64,000 nucleotides of DNA from Brevibacterium sediminis (GCF_013623905.1 NZ_JABKDD010000001.1:186001-250000), one strand, 5' to 3'; shown: positions 46,006-55,967, counted from the stretch's first letter. The notes: a model not told the origin generated them from the sequence alone. Made by a program: numbers and translations.

Positions 46006-49000
46006 GTGACTCAGGTCTCAATTTCGAACGTTGCAGAAGAGTGGAGAAAGCAGAGGGGGCAATCGGCTCCCGACAACTTCCTCGATGCGTACTATCCGCG
46101 GTTCGAAACAGGGGCGACCGATCCCGAGGCCTACGCGGCCGCGGCGGCCCGTCACTTCGCGCTCGGCACCGAATACGACGGTGAGCGTCCGGCGATCGCG
46201 ATCTACAATCCGAGCGTCGACTCGCCGGAATTCAGCGACAACCACACGGTCATCGCCATCGTGCTCGCCGATATGCCCCATCTCGTGTCCTCGATCGTCA
46301 GCGACCTCGCTGCCAACGGCAGGGCGATCCGCCGCGTGCACCACCCGATCATCACAGTCACCGGCAACGGCCCGGACGAGAAGATCCTCTCCCCGGCAGA
46401 GGCCCCCACGCTCAGTGCGGACACGGCGAGCATTCCGACGGTCTCCGAAGATCCTGCCGACAGCGAAGACGGCGCCCCACAGCAGCAGTCCTGGATCCGC
46501 CTCGAGATCGACCGCATCTCCGAAAGCGACTTCGATGCACTCGAAGAACGGCTGCGCGGGGTCCTCGACTACGTGGCCGCGGCAGCGCGCGATGCCCAGG
46601 CGATGGCCGCGAAGGCCAAAGACATCGCCGCCGAGCTGAGCGCACACGCGCCGCGCCCGGAGCTGGCCTCAGAAGCCGAATCCGCCGCCGCCCTGCTCAC
46701 CTGGCTCGACGGACACTTCACCTTCCTCGGCTACCGCGAATACGACTACACCCACGACGCCGAACACAGCAGCCTCGAACCGATCGAGGACACCTCGATG
46801 GGCATTTCCGCACTGCGCCCCCTCGTGAAGTCACCGCTCAGCCGGGCGGTCGCCGACAAAGCGCTCGAACCGCATGTGCTGGTGCTGACGAAGGCGAACT
46901 CCCGCTCCCGCGTCATCCGATCCTCATTCATGGACTACATCGGCGTGAAGACCTTCGATGCCGACGGTGAGATCGTCGGCGAGCGGCGCTTCGTCGGAGT
47001 GTTCAAACCCGAGTTCTACAACGACAGCGTCCTCAACATCCCGGTCATCGACAGGAAGGTCGCGAAGATCCTCTCGGCCAGCGGATTCCCCACCGGATCC
47101 CACTCGGCCAATGAACTTCTCGGCGTCCTTGAGAACTATCCCCGCGAGGACCTGCTCCACGAGGGCACCGAGGAGATCTATGACGTCGTCATGGAGATCG
47201 TCGACATGCAGGAGCGTCGTGAGTCCCGCGTGTTCGTCCGCACCGACCCCTACCAGCGCTTCGTCTCCGTCATCCTCTACCTCCCGCGCGACCTCTACAA
47301 CACCGACGCTCGAGTGCGCGTGCAGGAAGTGCTGCGCAAGTTCTACAACGCCGACAGCGTCGACTTCGATGTGCTGCTGAGTGAATCCGCGCTGGCCCGC
47401 ATCCACTTCGTGGCCCGCGTCGCCCGTGACTGCGAACTGCCGCAGATCGGCGCCGACGAGGTCGAGGCACGCATCGTCGGGGCCGTTCGCTCCTGGTCCG
47501 AAGACGTCCACGCGTTCCTCGTCCCCGCCGAGACCGGCGATTCCGGCGCCTCGCATGCCCGGGCCGACCTGTGGTCGAAGGCGTTCCCTCCCAGCTACGG
47601 CGAGCACCACACCCCCGCCGAGGCGGTCGCCGATGTCGGTCGGTTCGAAGCCCTCGACGCCGGTCACGGTCCGGCGGTGCGCCTCTACCGTCCCGAACAG
47701 AACACCGATGCCTCTGTGCGCCTCGTCCTCTATCGTCGTGACCGGGTCAGCCTGTCCGAGGTCCTGCCCTTCCTCACGGCCTTCGGCGCCGACGTCGTCG
47801 ACGAACGACCCCACGAACTCGACCTCGCCGACGGTTCCCATCGTTACATCTACGACTTCGGACTCAGCTTCTCCGAAGAGCTGGCCGATGACGACTACGA
47901 CCGCATCGCCGAGGCCTTCATGGCCGGCTGGGACGGCAAGAAGGAAGCTGGGGTCTTCGACCGCCTCGTCGTCGCCGGACTCTCCTGGCAGCATGTGACG
48001 ATCATCCGCGCACTGGGCAAGTACCTGCGCCAGGCGGGATTCACCTATTCCGACGCCTATGTCGGTGAGGTCTACAGCGACAACCCGCAGATCTCGAAGC
48101 TGCTCGTCGACTACTTCTCCGCCAAGTTCGATCCCGACGTCGACGACGCCGGACGCGAAGCGACGATGACCGAGATCGACGACGCGATCGAAGCCGCCCT
48201 CAGCGAAGTGGCCAGCCTCGACGCCGACCGTGTGCTGCGCTCCTCGCTGGAACTGCTGCGGGCGACCCTGCGCACGAACTACTACATCGACGAATCCGGT
48301 GCTCTGCCCACCGCCCTGGTGCTCAAGATCCGGCCCGACGAGCTCAGCTTCGTGCCGAAGCCGAAGCCGGCTCTGGAGATGTGGGTGTATTCCCCGCAGG
48401 TCGAGGGCGTGCACCTGCGTTTCGGCACCGTCGCCCGCGGAGGGCTGCGGTGGTCGGATCGTCGCGATGACTTCCGCACCGAGGTCCTCGGTCTCGTCAA
48501 GGCCCAGATGGTCAAGAACGCGCTCATCGTGCCCACCGGGGCGAAGGGCGGCTTCTTCCCCAAGCAGCTGCCGCCGATGAGCGATCGGGACGCGTGGATG
48601 GCCGCCGGTCAGGCCGCCTACGAGGTGTTCATCGAAAGCATGCTCGAGGTTGCGGACAACCTCACCTACGGCAGCGACGACTCCAGCGTCGTCGTCCACC
48701 CCGACCGTGTCGTCCGCCACGATGGAGACGACTACTATCTCGTCGTCGCCGCCGACAAGGGCACGGCACGGTTCTCCGATGTGGCCAACGCGATCGCCGA
48801 ACGCCGCGGATTCTGGCTCGGCGACGCCTTCGCATCCGGCGGATCGGTCGGCTACGACCACAAGGCGATGGCCATCACCTCCCGGGGCGCGTGGAAATCC
48901 GTCGAACGCCACTTCCGCGAACTCGGACTCAACACCGCCGCCGAGGACTTCACCGTCGTGGGCATCGGCGATATGAGCGGTGACGTCTTCGGCAACGGCA

Positions 49001-50886
49001 TGCTGCGCAGCGAGCACATCCGCCTCGTCGCGGCATTCGACCACCGGGACATCTTCCTCGATCCGAACCCCGACGCCGCCCGCAGCTTCGTCGAACGCCA
49101 ACGCCTCTTCGACCTGCCGCGTTCGAGCTGGCAGGACTACGACAGGGACCTCATCTCCTCAGGAGGCGGAGTCTTCTCCCGGTCGGCGAAGTCGATCGAC
49201 CTCAGCCCCGAAGCCGCCTCGGTGCTCGGAGTCGAACCCGGAAAGCGCAGCCCCGCCGACCTCATGTCGGAGATCCTCAAGGCACCGGTCGACCTCGTCT
49301 ACAACGGCGGTATCGGCACCTATATCAAGGCCTCGAGCGAGAGCCACGCCGACGTCGGCGATAAGTCCAACGATGCCATCCGCATCGACGGCGCCGATGT
49401 GCGGGCGCGGGTGATCGGCGAGGGCGGCAATCTCGGTGTGACACAGCTGGGACGTGTCGAGGCCGCCCTGGGCGGCGTCGAGGTCAACACCGACGCCGTC
49501 GACAACTCGGCCGGCGTCGACAGCTCCGACCACGAGGTCAACATCAAGCTGCTCCTGCGTACGCTCTTGCACAAGGGAGCCTTCGCCGCGGAAGAACGGG
49601 AGGCGGTCCTGCACTCGTTCACCGACCAGGTCGCCGACCGGGTGCTGGCGAACAACTACTCGCAGAACGTCGTCCTCGGCGAGGCTCGGGCCCAGACCGA
49701 ATCGATGTCGGGCACCTATGGCCGGCTGCTGGGCTATCTGGAGAAGAACGCCGATCTCGACCGGGCGGTCGAATTCCTGCCCAACGCCGATGAGCTCGCC
49801 AAACGCGAGTTCAGCTACTACGTGTCGCCTGAACTGGCCGTGCTGCTGGCTTATGTGAAGATGCACGCCGCCGATGAGGTCCTTGCCAGCACCGTGCCGG
49901 ATGAGACGTGGATGCGGCGCGAACTCGTGTCCTACTTCCCGGATGCTCTGCAGGAGAAATACGGCGAACTCATCCCCGAACACCCGCTGCACCGGGAGAT
50001 CGCGACGGCGAAGCTCGTCAACCGGCTCGTCGACCGCGGCGGACTGACCTACATCTACCGGATGTTGGAAGAGACGCCGGCGTCGGTGCCGCAGATCGCA
50101 CGCGTGTTCGTCGTGGTCTCGGAGATCTTCGGACTCGATGACTTCTTCGACGCAGTGTGCGCACTCGACAACCAGGTGCCGACCGAGGTGCAGGTGAAAC
50201 TCCAGCACGACTATGTGCGTGTCCTCGATCGTTCCTCGCGCTGGCTCGTGCAGCAGGCGCCGGACAGCCTCGACGTCGATTCCGGCATCGAGATGTACGG
50301 CAAGGTCGTCGAAGCACTGCGCTCCCGGGTCCCGGACCTCGTCGACGGCTACGATGCCAAGACCATGCAGGCGAAGGCGCAGAGCTACATCGACGAAGGC
50401 GTGCCGAGCGAACTCGCGTGGCGCTCCGCCGCCCTGCTCGACGAGTTCGTGCTGCTCGACATCACCCAGCTGGCAGCTCGGGCGAACGAATCCGCCGAGG
50501 ATGTCGCAGAGGTCTACTACGCCGTGAACGAACGCTTCTCCGGTTCGCAGATCCTCACCCTCATCGGAGAGCTCGATCGCAGCGACCGGTGGTCTGCGCT
50601 GGCCCGCGGATCCATGCGTGACGACTACTACGCCGCGATCCTGTCGGTGACCGGCACGGTTCTGGCCGCCACGGATTCGCCGATCTCCGGAACCCCGGAC
50701 GAACGGGCGAAGCAGCGCCTGGCCGAATGGCTCGAACGCAACGAGACTGTCGTGGGGCGGGTGCTGGAGACGACGGAGACGATCCTCGGTCTCGATTCCG
50801 TCACCCAGGCGCCGCTGTCTGTGCTGCTGCGCTCACTGCGGTCGATGGTCCGCTCCTCGGCCTGGGAGAGCGAACACAACGGCTGA
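46006..50886 (+). CDS. gdh: Large NAD-specific glutamate dehydrogenase (GDH2 180-kDa type)
   Basis: Oxidises glutamate to 2-oxoglutarate and ammonia with NAD+, a catabolic enzyme. The length of 1626 residues matches the large GDH class of Streptomyces and mycobacteria (Rv2476c-type). ACT-like regulatory regions fill the N-terminal ~650 residues. The catalytic part includes RFGTVARGGLRWSDRRDDFR, KAQMVKNALIVPTGAKGGFF, VVGIGDMSGDVFGNGML and VIGEGGNLGVTQLGR. GTG 46006 has GAGGTG 5 nt upstream; ATG 45979 is in frame without a ribosome-binding site. It stands alone and is followed by a hairpin. Confidence 0.96.
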   Translation: MTQVSISNVAEEWRKQRGQSAPDNFLDAYYPRFETGATDPEAYAAAAARHFALGTEYDGERPAIAIYNPSVDSPEFSDNHTVIAIVLADMPHLVSSIVSDLAANGRAIRRVHHPIITVTGNGPDEKILSPAEAPTLSADTASIPTVSEDPADSEDGAPQQQSWIRLEIDRISESDFDALEERLRGVLDYVAAAARDAQAMAAKAKDIAAELSAHAPRPELASEAESAAALLTWLDGHFTFLGYREYDYTHDAEHSSLEPIEDTSMGISALRPLVKSPLSRAVADKALEPHVLVLTKANSRSRVIRSSFMDYIGVKTFDADGEIVGERRFVGVFKPEFYNDSVLNIPVIDRKVAKILSASGFPTGSHSANELLGVLENYPREDLLHEGTEEIYDVVMEIVDMQERRESRVFVRTDPYQRFVSVILYLPRDLYNTDARVRVQEVLRKFYNADSVDFDVLLSESALARIHFVARVARDCELPQIGADEVEARIVGAVRSWSEDVHAFLVPAETGDSGASHARADLWSKAFPPSYGEHHTPAEAVADVGRFEALDAGHGPAVRLYRPEQNTDASVRLVLYRRDRVSLSEVLPFLTAFGADVVDERPHELDLADGSHRYIYDFGLSFSEELADDDYDRIAEAFMAGWDGKKEAGVFDRLVVAGLSWQHVTIIRALGKYLRQAGFTYSDAYVGEVYSDNPQISKLLVDYFSAKFDPDVDDAGREATMTEIDDAIEAALSEVASLDADRVLRSSLELLRATLRTNYYIDESGALPTALVLKIRPDELSFVPKPKPALEMWVYSPQVEGVHLRFGTVARGGLRWSDRRDDFRTEVLGLVKAQMVKNALIVPTGAKGGFFPKQLPPMSDRDAWMAAGQAAYEVFIESMLEVADNLTYGSDDSSVVVHPDRVVRHDGDDYYLVVAADKGTARFSDVANAIAERRGFWLGDAFASGGSVGYDHKAMAITSRGAWKSVERHFRELGLNTAAEDFTVVGIGDMSGDVFGNGMLRSEHIRLVAAFDHRDIFLDPNPDAARSFVERQRLFDLPRSSWQDYDRDLISSGGGVFSRSAKSIDLSPEAASVLGVEPGKRSPADLMSEILKAPVDLVYNGGIGTYIKASSESHADVGDKSNDAIRIDGADVRARVIGEGGNLGVTQLGRVEAALGGVEVNTDAVDNSAGVDSSDHEVNIKLLLRTLLHKGAFAAEEREAVLHSFTDQVADRVLANNYSQNVVLGEARAQTESMSGTYGRLLGYLEKNADLDRAVEFLPNADELAKREFSYYVSPELAVLLAYVKMHAADEVLASTVPDETWMRRELVSYFPDALQEKYGELIPEHPLHREIATAKLVNRLVDRGGLTYIYRMLEETPASVPQIARVFVVVSEIFGLDDFFDAVCALDNQVPTEVQVKLQHDYVRVLDRSSRWLVQQAPDSLDVDSGIEMYGKVVEALRSRVPDLVDGYDAKTMQAKAQSYIDEGVPSELAWRSAALLDEFVLLDITQLAARANESAEDVAEVYYAVNERFSGSQILTLIGELDRSDRWSALARGSMRDDYYAAILSVTGTVLAATDSPISGTPDERAKQRLAEWLERNETVVGRVLETTETILGLDSVTQAPLSVLLRSLRSMVRSSAWESEHNG

Positions 50887-50888
50887 GG

Positions 50889-50930
50889 CCGATTGCGGTC
50901 GCGGTCGACACCATGGTCGGCCGCGATCGG
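50889..50930 (+). terminator. Hairpin terminator after gdh
   Basis: Arms 50889-50901 and 50918-50930 form a 13-bp stem with two G-U pairs and a 16-nt loop, 2 nt after the stop codon. No T-tract. Confidence 0.5.
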
Positions 50931-51067
50931 CAGTGCGTCCGCGACCGGCCGGACACTCCTGATCGGTTCGACAGCGGTGACCGGCAGGGCGACCACGATC
51001 GGCAGGTCAGTTGGGATCGTGCGGACACAGTCGCCTCGGTGGGTCCGAACACCGTCCGATTAAGTGG

Positions 51068-51119
51068 TAGCGTCTGAACATCGACATCTCAGCAGATCCG
51101 CGCAACGCGGGTCTGCTGA
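51068..51119 (+). promoter_or_regulatory. pdtaS promoter and structured 5' leader
   Basis: TAGCGT (51068-51073) is a likely -10, putting the start near 51080. The leader then holds a stem of 14 bp (51089-51102 with 51106-51119, one G-U, 3-nt CAA loop) about 8 nt before the GGAGG of ATG 51139. It could be an attenuator or an mRNA stability hairpin. Confidence 0.5.
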
Positions 51120-51138
51120 TCTCACCTTGGAGGAACGT

Positions 51139-52656
51139 ATGGTGCTCAACGAACTGCTGGCGGCCGAGGGCATCACGGATGAGTCAGACGTCGAACACAT
51201 CCATCTGCTCGTCGGTGACTGGCAGCTGTTGGCCGACCTCTCCTTCGCCGATCTCGTGCTGTGGGTGCCGTCGCCCAACGGTGCCTACACGGTCCTGGCT
51301 CATGCCCGATCGACGACCGGGGCGACATTGTTCAACCGGGATCTGATCGGAGCGCGTGCGACCGGTCTGGAGAAAGAGCTGCTTGACCGGGCCAGCAGCA
51401 CCCGCAGCTCTGTCTCCCACGTTGCCGCGGCCCGAGAGATGGGAATCAGCGCCGGATCCTCTGACGTCGACATCCTCGCCGAGGCGGTGCCGATCATCCG
51501 CAGCGGCGAGGCCATCGCGCTCGTCGTCCGGTATTCGGAGGAGGTCCGACGCAGAGGTTCGTCTCGCCTGGAGAAGTACTACCGGGAAACGGCGATGGCT
51601 CTGATGCGGATGATCGTGCAGGGAACGTTCCCCGATCGCGATGCCCCGTCCGGGGCCCGGCACGGCGAACCGCGAGTCGGCGACGGCATCTTCATCCTCG
51701 ACCGCGATTCGCATGTGCAGTATGCCTCCCCGAACGCCGTATCGCTCATGCACCGGCTCGGCTACGGAGGAGAGATCGAAGGCAGCTATCTCTCCGAGGT
51801 GGTCTCGAACCTCAGTGCAGAGCTGCGTCAGGTCGATGAGACCCTCCCACTGGTGCTCACCGGGCGTGCCCCGTGGCGGACCGAACTCGAAGTCGGGCGC
51901 ACGAGTGTGTCACTGCGCGCGATTCCGCTGACGGACGAGGGCGAGAGGGTCGGTGCGATCGTCCTCGCCCGTGACGTCTCCGAGATCCGCCGCCGCAAGC
52001 GCGAGCTGCTCTCCCGCGACGCGATGATCAAGGAGATGCACCACAGGGTGAAGAACAATCTGCAGACCGTGTCCGCTCTGCTGCGGCTGCAGACCCGCCG
52101 CATCGACAGCCCCGAGGCCAAGGGGGCGCTGACCGAGGCGATGCGCCGGGTCTCGATCATCGCCGTGGTCCACGATGTGCTCAGTCAAGGCGTCGAATCC
52201 GAAGTGGACTTCGACGAAGTCGTCGACAAGGGACTGCGTCTGACTCCCGAGCTGACCAGCCCGCTGGTGCATATCGAACTCAAACGGTGCGGAAGCTTCG
52301 GAACCATCTCCTCCGCCGATGCCACCTCTCTGGCCCTGGCCATCACGGAGCTGATCACGAACGCGATCGAACACGGATTCCCCACCGAGAACCTCGAGAG
52401 CCTGGAACCGGGGGAGACGCTCAACGGCCATGTGTGGGTGACCCCGGAACGCAACGGCGATCACCTGAGCGTGACGATCGCCGATGACGGCATCGGGTTG
52501 GGAGAGACGCAGAATCCGGGCAATGGTCTGGGCACGCAGATCGTGCGCACGCTGGTCTCGGCCGACCTGGCAGGTTCGATCCAATGGCAGGCGCGCGAAG
52601 GCGGCGGAACAGTTGCCGTCCTCGACGTTCCGCTGCGCCCGGACTCCTACGACTGA
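51139..52656 (+). CDS. pdtaS: Sensor histidine kinase PdtaS
   Basis: Cytosolic kinase of the PdtaS-PdtaR system, whose regulator is an RNA-binding ANTAR protein acting by antitermination. The 505-residue protein has an N-terminal GAF-type domain (1-150), a PAS domain (about 170-285; DGIFILDRDSHVQYASPNA), and a HisKA_2 domain with MHHRVKNNLQTVSALLRLQTRR (His301/302). The HATPase domain has ALAITELITNAIEHG and GIGLGETQNPGNGLG. ATG 51139 follows GGAGG. pdtaR is not nearby. Proximity to whiB1 matches M. tuberculosis Rv3220c-Rv3219. Confidence 0.95.
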   Translation: MVLNELLAAEGITDESDVEHIHLLVGDWQLLADLSFADLVLWVPSPNGAYTVLAHARSTTGATLFNRDLIGARATGLEKELLDRASSTRSSVSHVAAAREMGISAGSSDVDILAEAVPIIRSGEAIALVVRYSEEVRRRGSSRLEKYYRETAMALMRMIVQGTFPDRDAPSGARHGEPRVGDGIFILDRDSHVQYASPNAVSLMHRLGYGGEIEGSYLSEVVSNLSAELRQVDETLPLVLTGRAPWRTELEVGRTSVSLRAIPLTDEGERVGAIVLARDVSEIRRRKRELLSRDAMIKEMHHRVKNNLQTVSALLRLQTRRIDSPEAKGALTEAMRRVSIIAVVHDVLSQGVESEVDFDEVVDKGLRLTPELTSPLVHIELKRCGSFGTISSADATSLALAITELITNAIEHGFPTENLESLEPGETLNGHVWVTPERNGDHLSVTIADDGIGLGETQNPGNGLGTQIVRTLVSADLAGSIQWQAREGGGTVAVLDVPLRPDSYD

Positions 52657-52737
52657 GCGAGGCCCGTCGGACCGACCCGCAGAGCTGCCACGCTCCGGTG
52701 TCGGTCGACATTCGGCCGGACGCTCGTGCGCGCACAC

Positions 52738-52793
52738 GACTGAGTCCCTTGTTCCGACGACGATCTTTCGCCGTCGGGACAAGGGACTCAGTC
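52738..52793. terminator. Bidirectional hairpin between pdtaS and whiB1
   Basis: Arms 52738-52759 and 52772-52793 are 22 bp with a single G-U type mismatch and a 12-nt loop. It lies between convergent pdtaS and whiB1, so it can serve both. Confidence 0.75.
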
Positions 52794-52869
52794 TTCGGTG
52801 CAGGTGTGGCTGGTGATTCAGTTATGGCTTCGGCAGTCCGGGGGAACCGCCTTCTCAATGGCCGGCGAC

Positions 52870-53118
52870 TCAGCCGGCGCGGCGGGCGCGAGCGGCACGA
52901 CGCTTGAGAGCGCGGCGCTCGTCCTCGCTCAGACCGCCCCAGACTCCGGCATCCTGACCGGATTCGAGGGCCCACTGCAGGCAGGTCTCTGCGACTTCAC
53001 AACGGCGACAGACAGTCTTTGCTTCCTCAATCTGGAGCAGCGCGGGTCCGGTGTTGCCGATCGGGAAGAAGAGCTCCGGATCCTCATTGAGGCATGCTGC
53101 ACGGTGTCGCCAATCCAT
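52870..53118 (-). CDS. whiB1: WhiB-family regulator, WhiB1-like
   Basis: An 82-residue iron-sulfur protein with Cys9, Cys37, Cys40 and Cys46, the same spacing as M. tuberculosis WhiB1, the NO-responsive and essential member. The GVWGGLSEDERRALKRR turn and a basic tail follow. ATG 53118 is preceded by GAAAGG. It converges with pdtaS across the hairpin at 52738-52793. This is the second WhiB gene in the window and lacks the N-terminal extension of the WhiB2-like one. Confidence 0.95.
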   Translation of the reverse strand: MDWRHRAACLNEDPELFFPIGNTGPALLQIEEAKTVCRRCEVAETCLQWALESGQDAGVWGGLSEDERRALKRRAARARRAG

Positions 53119-53401
53119 GGTGACCTTTCGACGAATTCAGTGAACGCGGTTGGCTACGCCCGAATTCCGGGCGTGCAACTCTCACAGTCAAGGTTCACAT
53201 AACGCAATTGGGCGCACAAGGGTCCGGCAGTGTGAAATTTCTGACAAGAATTTTCCCCATTGTCCTGCTATGAGGGCGATCGCGCAAATCGGTCCGCGAT
53301 TCGTATTTTCGGGCCTGTCTGAGCGTCTCCGCCTAGACTGTCAGGCACATGCAGACAGCAGGTGAATGCACATAGACATCACGTGAACCAATGGAGGACT
53401 C

Positions 53402-53953
53402 ATGACCAACGATCTCGCCAGCCCACGCATCGTCTCCGTCGGCGGACACACACCTCAGATCGATCCGGAGGCGTTCGTCGCAGCCGGTGCCACTCTCGTC
53501 GGCGACGTGCACGTGAAGGAGGGCGCCAGCGTCTTCTACGGCTGTGTTCTGCGCGCCGAAGCCGCCCCGATCACGATCGGTGAGGACTCGAACGTACAGG
53601 ACAACACCGTCATGCACACCGACGCCGGCAAACCCGTCGTCATCGGCGCCCGCGTCTCCATCGGCCACCAAGCGCTCGTCCACGGTGCCGTGGTCGATGA
53701 CGATGTGCTCATCGGAATGCACTCCACAGTGCTCAACGACGCCCATATCGGCAGCGAGTCCCTCGTCGCCGCGGGCGCCGTCGTCCTCGAAGGCACGCAG
53801 ATCCCCGCACGGTCGCTCGTCGCCGGTGTGCCCGCGAAGGTGCGCCGGGAGATGACCGATGAAGGAGTGGAGAAGGTCCGGCAGAACGCCCAGTCCTATG
53901 TGCGTCTGTCGACCCTGCACAAGGACACCGCCGAGGTGGTCGACCCGAACTGA
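53402..53953 (+). CDS. Gamma-class carbonic anhydrase family protein
   Basis: A 183-residue left-handed beta-helix protein of hexapeptide repeats. The zinc-ligand histidines appear in NTVMHTDAG and SIGHQALVHGAVV, matching the gamma-CA/PaaY/YrdA group. The C-terminal helix (GVPAKVRREMTDEGVEKVRQNA) is also typical. ATG 53402 follows GGAGG. It is divergent from whiB1 across 283 bp of AT-richer DNA that presumably holds both promoters. Actual CO2 hydration activity is not certain for this subgroup. Confidence 0.88.
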   Translation: MTNDLASPRIVSVGGHTPQIDPEAFVAAGATLVGDVHVKEGASVFYGCVLRAEAAPITIGEDSNVQDNTVMHTDAGKPVVIGARVSIGHQALVHGAVVDDDVLIGMHSTVLNDAHIGSESLVAAGAVVLEGTQIPARSLVAGVPAKVRREMTDEGVEKVRQNAQSYVRLSTLHKDTAEVVDPN

Positions 53954-54079
53954 TCGGACCGTAACCGGACCGATTGCGGACCGGCCCAGGCCTGATCTCC
54001 ACCAGATCCCAAAGGAACCATTCGGTCGATCCCCAGGGGGCCGTTCGCCAGCATCGTGGCGATTTGAGACAATCAGTAT

Positions 54080-55504
54080 GTGAACACTGAATTTGATTCC
54101 ACTGCAGATCGCGTCGTCATCATCGGCGGCGGCCCCGGCGGCTACGAAGCCGCGCTCGTCGCGGCTCAGCTCGGTGCCGATGTCATGCTCATCGAGCAGA
54201 ATCGGTGCGGTGGTTCCGCCGTGCTCACCGACGTCGTGCCGTCGAAGTCGCTCATCGCCACCGCGGAGATGATGGACGAGATCGAGCGCTCCGACGGGCT
54301 CGGAATCCGGATCGAGAACTCCGAGGACACCGAGGCCGTTGCGCGCCGAGTCACCGCCGACCTCGAAGCGGTCAACAAGCGCATCCTCTCCCTCGCCGAC
54401 GCTCAGGCCAACGACATCTACGAGGGCCTCATTCGGGCCGGTGTCAAAGCCATCCAGGGCAAGGCGACTCTGGCCGGTCGCGACCAGGTCCATGTCGTCG
54501 AATCCGGCGGCACCGAGTACACCCTCGAGGCCTCGACGATCCTGCTCTCGGTCGGCGCCCACCCGCGTGAGCTGCCCACTGCGCAGCCTGACGGTGAGCG
54601 CATCCTCACCTGGACTCAGCTGTACGATCTCGACGAACTGCCCGAGCACCTCATCGTCGTCGGTTCCGGTGTCACCGGTGCCGAGTTCGCTTCGGCTTAT
54701 CGGGCACTGGGCACCGAGGTGACCCTCGTGTCCTCGCGTGAGAAGGTCCTGCCCGGCCAGGACGAGGACGCAGCCGATGTGCTCGAATTCGTCTTCCGCA
54801 ACAAGGGCATGAATGTCCTCTCCCGCTCCCGCGCCGCCTCGGTGACTCGCACCGACGACGGAGTCGAAGTCGTGCTCGCCGATGGTCGCCGTGTCGAAGG
54901 ATCCCACTGCCTCATGGCCGTCGGTTCGATTCCGAACACCGAAGGTCTCGGCCTGGAGAAGGCCGGTGTCCGGGTCAGCGAATCCGGACACATCGTCGTC
55001 GACGGCGTTTCGCGGACCTCGCGGGCCGGAATCTACGCGGCCGGTGACTGCACCGGTGTGCTGCCGCTGGCCTCGGTGGCAGCGATGCAGGGGCGGATCG
55101 CCATGAACCACGCGCTCGGCGACGCCGTGCAGCCTCTCAAATTGCGCAATGTCGCATCGAACGTGTTCACCGCACCCGAGATCGCCACCGTCGGCTTCAC
55201 TCAGCAGAACTACCGCGAGAACCCGACGGACATCGACACCGTGATGCTGCCGCTGGACACGAACCCGCGCGCCAAGATGCTCGGCATCGAGGACGGCTTC
55301 GTCAAGATCTTCGCTCGGCGCGGATCCGGCTCCATCCTCGGCGGAGTCGTCGTCGGTCCCCGAGCCAGTGAGCTCATTCTGCCGATCACCATGGCAGTGG
55401 AGAACCGGCTGACCGTCGATCAGCTCTCCGCCTCCTTCGTCGTCTACCCCTCGGTGAGCGGTTCGCTGACCGAAGCGGCACGGAAGCTCCACCGTCACCT
55501 CTGA
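54080..55504 (+). CDS. NAD(P)H-quinone dehydrogenase, LpdA-type
   Basis: A 474-residue pyridine nucleotide-disulfide oxidoreductase fold: FAD site VVIIGGGPGGYEAALVAAQ, NAD site VVGSGVTGAEFASAY near 200, and IYAAGDCTG near 320. The active-site disulfide of dihydrolipoamide dehydrogenase is not complete: the segment reads CGGSAVLTDVVPSKS, with only one cysteine. This pattern matches mycobacterial LpdA (Rv3303c), a quinone reductase rather than a lipoamide dehydrogenase. The C-terminus also lacks the usual HAHPT; it has YPSVSGSLTEAARK. Starts at GTG 54080. Confidence 0.9.
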   Translation: MNTEFDSTADRVVIIGGGPGGYEAALVAAQLGADVMLIEQNRCGGSAVLTDVVPSKSLIATAEMMDEIERSDGLGIRIENSEDTEAVARRVTADLEAVNKRILSLADAQANDIYEGLIRAGVKAIQGKATLAGRDQVHVVESGGTEYTLEASTILLSVGAHPRELPTAQPDGERILTWTQLYDLDELPEHLIVVGSGVTGAEFASAYRALGTEVTLVSSREKVLPGQDEDAADVLEFVFRNKGMNVLSRSRAASVTRTDDGVEVVLADGRRVEGSHCLMAVGSIPNTEGLGLEKAGVRVSESGHIVVDGVSRTSRAGIYAAGDCTGVLPLASVAAMQGRIAMNHALGDAVQPLKLRNVASNVFTAPEIATVGFTQQNYRENPTDIDTVMLPLDTNPRAKMLGIEDGFVKIFARRGSGSILGGVVVGPRASELILPITMAVENRLTVDQLSASFVVYPSVSGSLTEAARKLHRHL

Positions 55505-55521
55505 ATCGTCGATCCGACGAT
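55505..55521 (+). terminator. Weak terminator after the LpdA-type gene
   Basis: A 7-bp stem ATCGTCG/CGACGAT with 3-nt loop starts at the stop codon, and GTTTTTC follows about 10 nt later. Confidence 0.35.
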
Positions 55522-55625
55522 CGCAGGAAAGTTTTTCTCCGCAGCTGTCGATCCGGTCGCTCCTCGACCGTCATCATGGTGTCAGGCCGCCCGGCATGAC
55601 ATGAGGAACGACGAAGGAGAACGAC

Positions 55626-55967
55626 ATGAAATACGCACTTCTGCTCATGGGACGCACACAGGATCCTGACTGCGGTGAGGACGGCGGAGCGGACCCTGAA
55701 GAATTCATGGCATTCGACAAGGAGATCAGCGAGGCGGGGATCGTCGTCGGCGGCTTCGCCCTCGAAGGACCCGAACTCGGGGTCCGGGTGAGCGGATCCG
55801 GAGGCGAATCGCTTGTCACCTCGGGCCCGTTCGCTGAATCGAACGAGTTCGTCGGCGGCAGCTACGTCATCGACGTCGCCGATATCGACGAGGCGATCGC
55901 CTGGGCGAAGAAGAGCCCCGCAGCCAAGGCCGGACACATCGAGATCCGTCCGGTGGCCGACTACTGA
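55626..55967 (+). CDS. YciI/DGPF-family protein
   Basis: A 113-residue YCII-related protein: MKYALLLMGRTQD, then the DGPF-like motif TSGPFAESNEFVGGSYVIDV and the final VEIRPVADY-like strand. Members are small alpha/beta barrels near ECF42 sigma factors. AAGGAG precedes ATG 55626. It overlaps the sigma gene by one base (TGATG). It may act as an accessory of the sigma factor; no enzymatic role is established. Confidence 0.9.
   Translation: MKYALLLMGRTQDPDCGEDGGADPEEFMAFDKEISEAGIVVGGFALEGPELGVRVSGSGGESLVTSGPFAESNEFVGGSYVIDVADIDEAIAWAKKSPAAKAGHIEIRPVADY

Noticed and set aside
46924-49101. 725-codon open frame antisense to gdh
   Set aside because: The opposite strand encodes clear glutamate dehydrogenase motifs. 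The antisense product has no domain and no ribosome-binding site.
50931-51060. Degenerate GATCGG/CGACCGG repeats after gdh
   Set aside because: The pattern is irregular and probably reflects local composition. Only the hairpin at 50889-50930 is well paired.
53333-55498. 721-codon open frame antisense to the gamma-carbonic anhydrase and quinone dehydrogenase genes
   Set aside because: It spans two divergent-family plus-strand genes and their spacer, which real coding would not do here.
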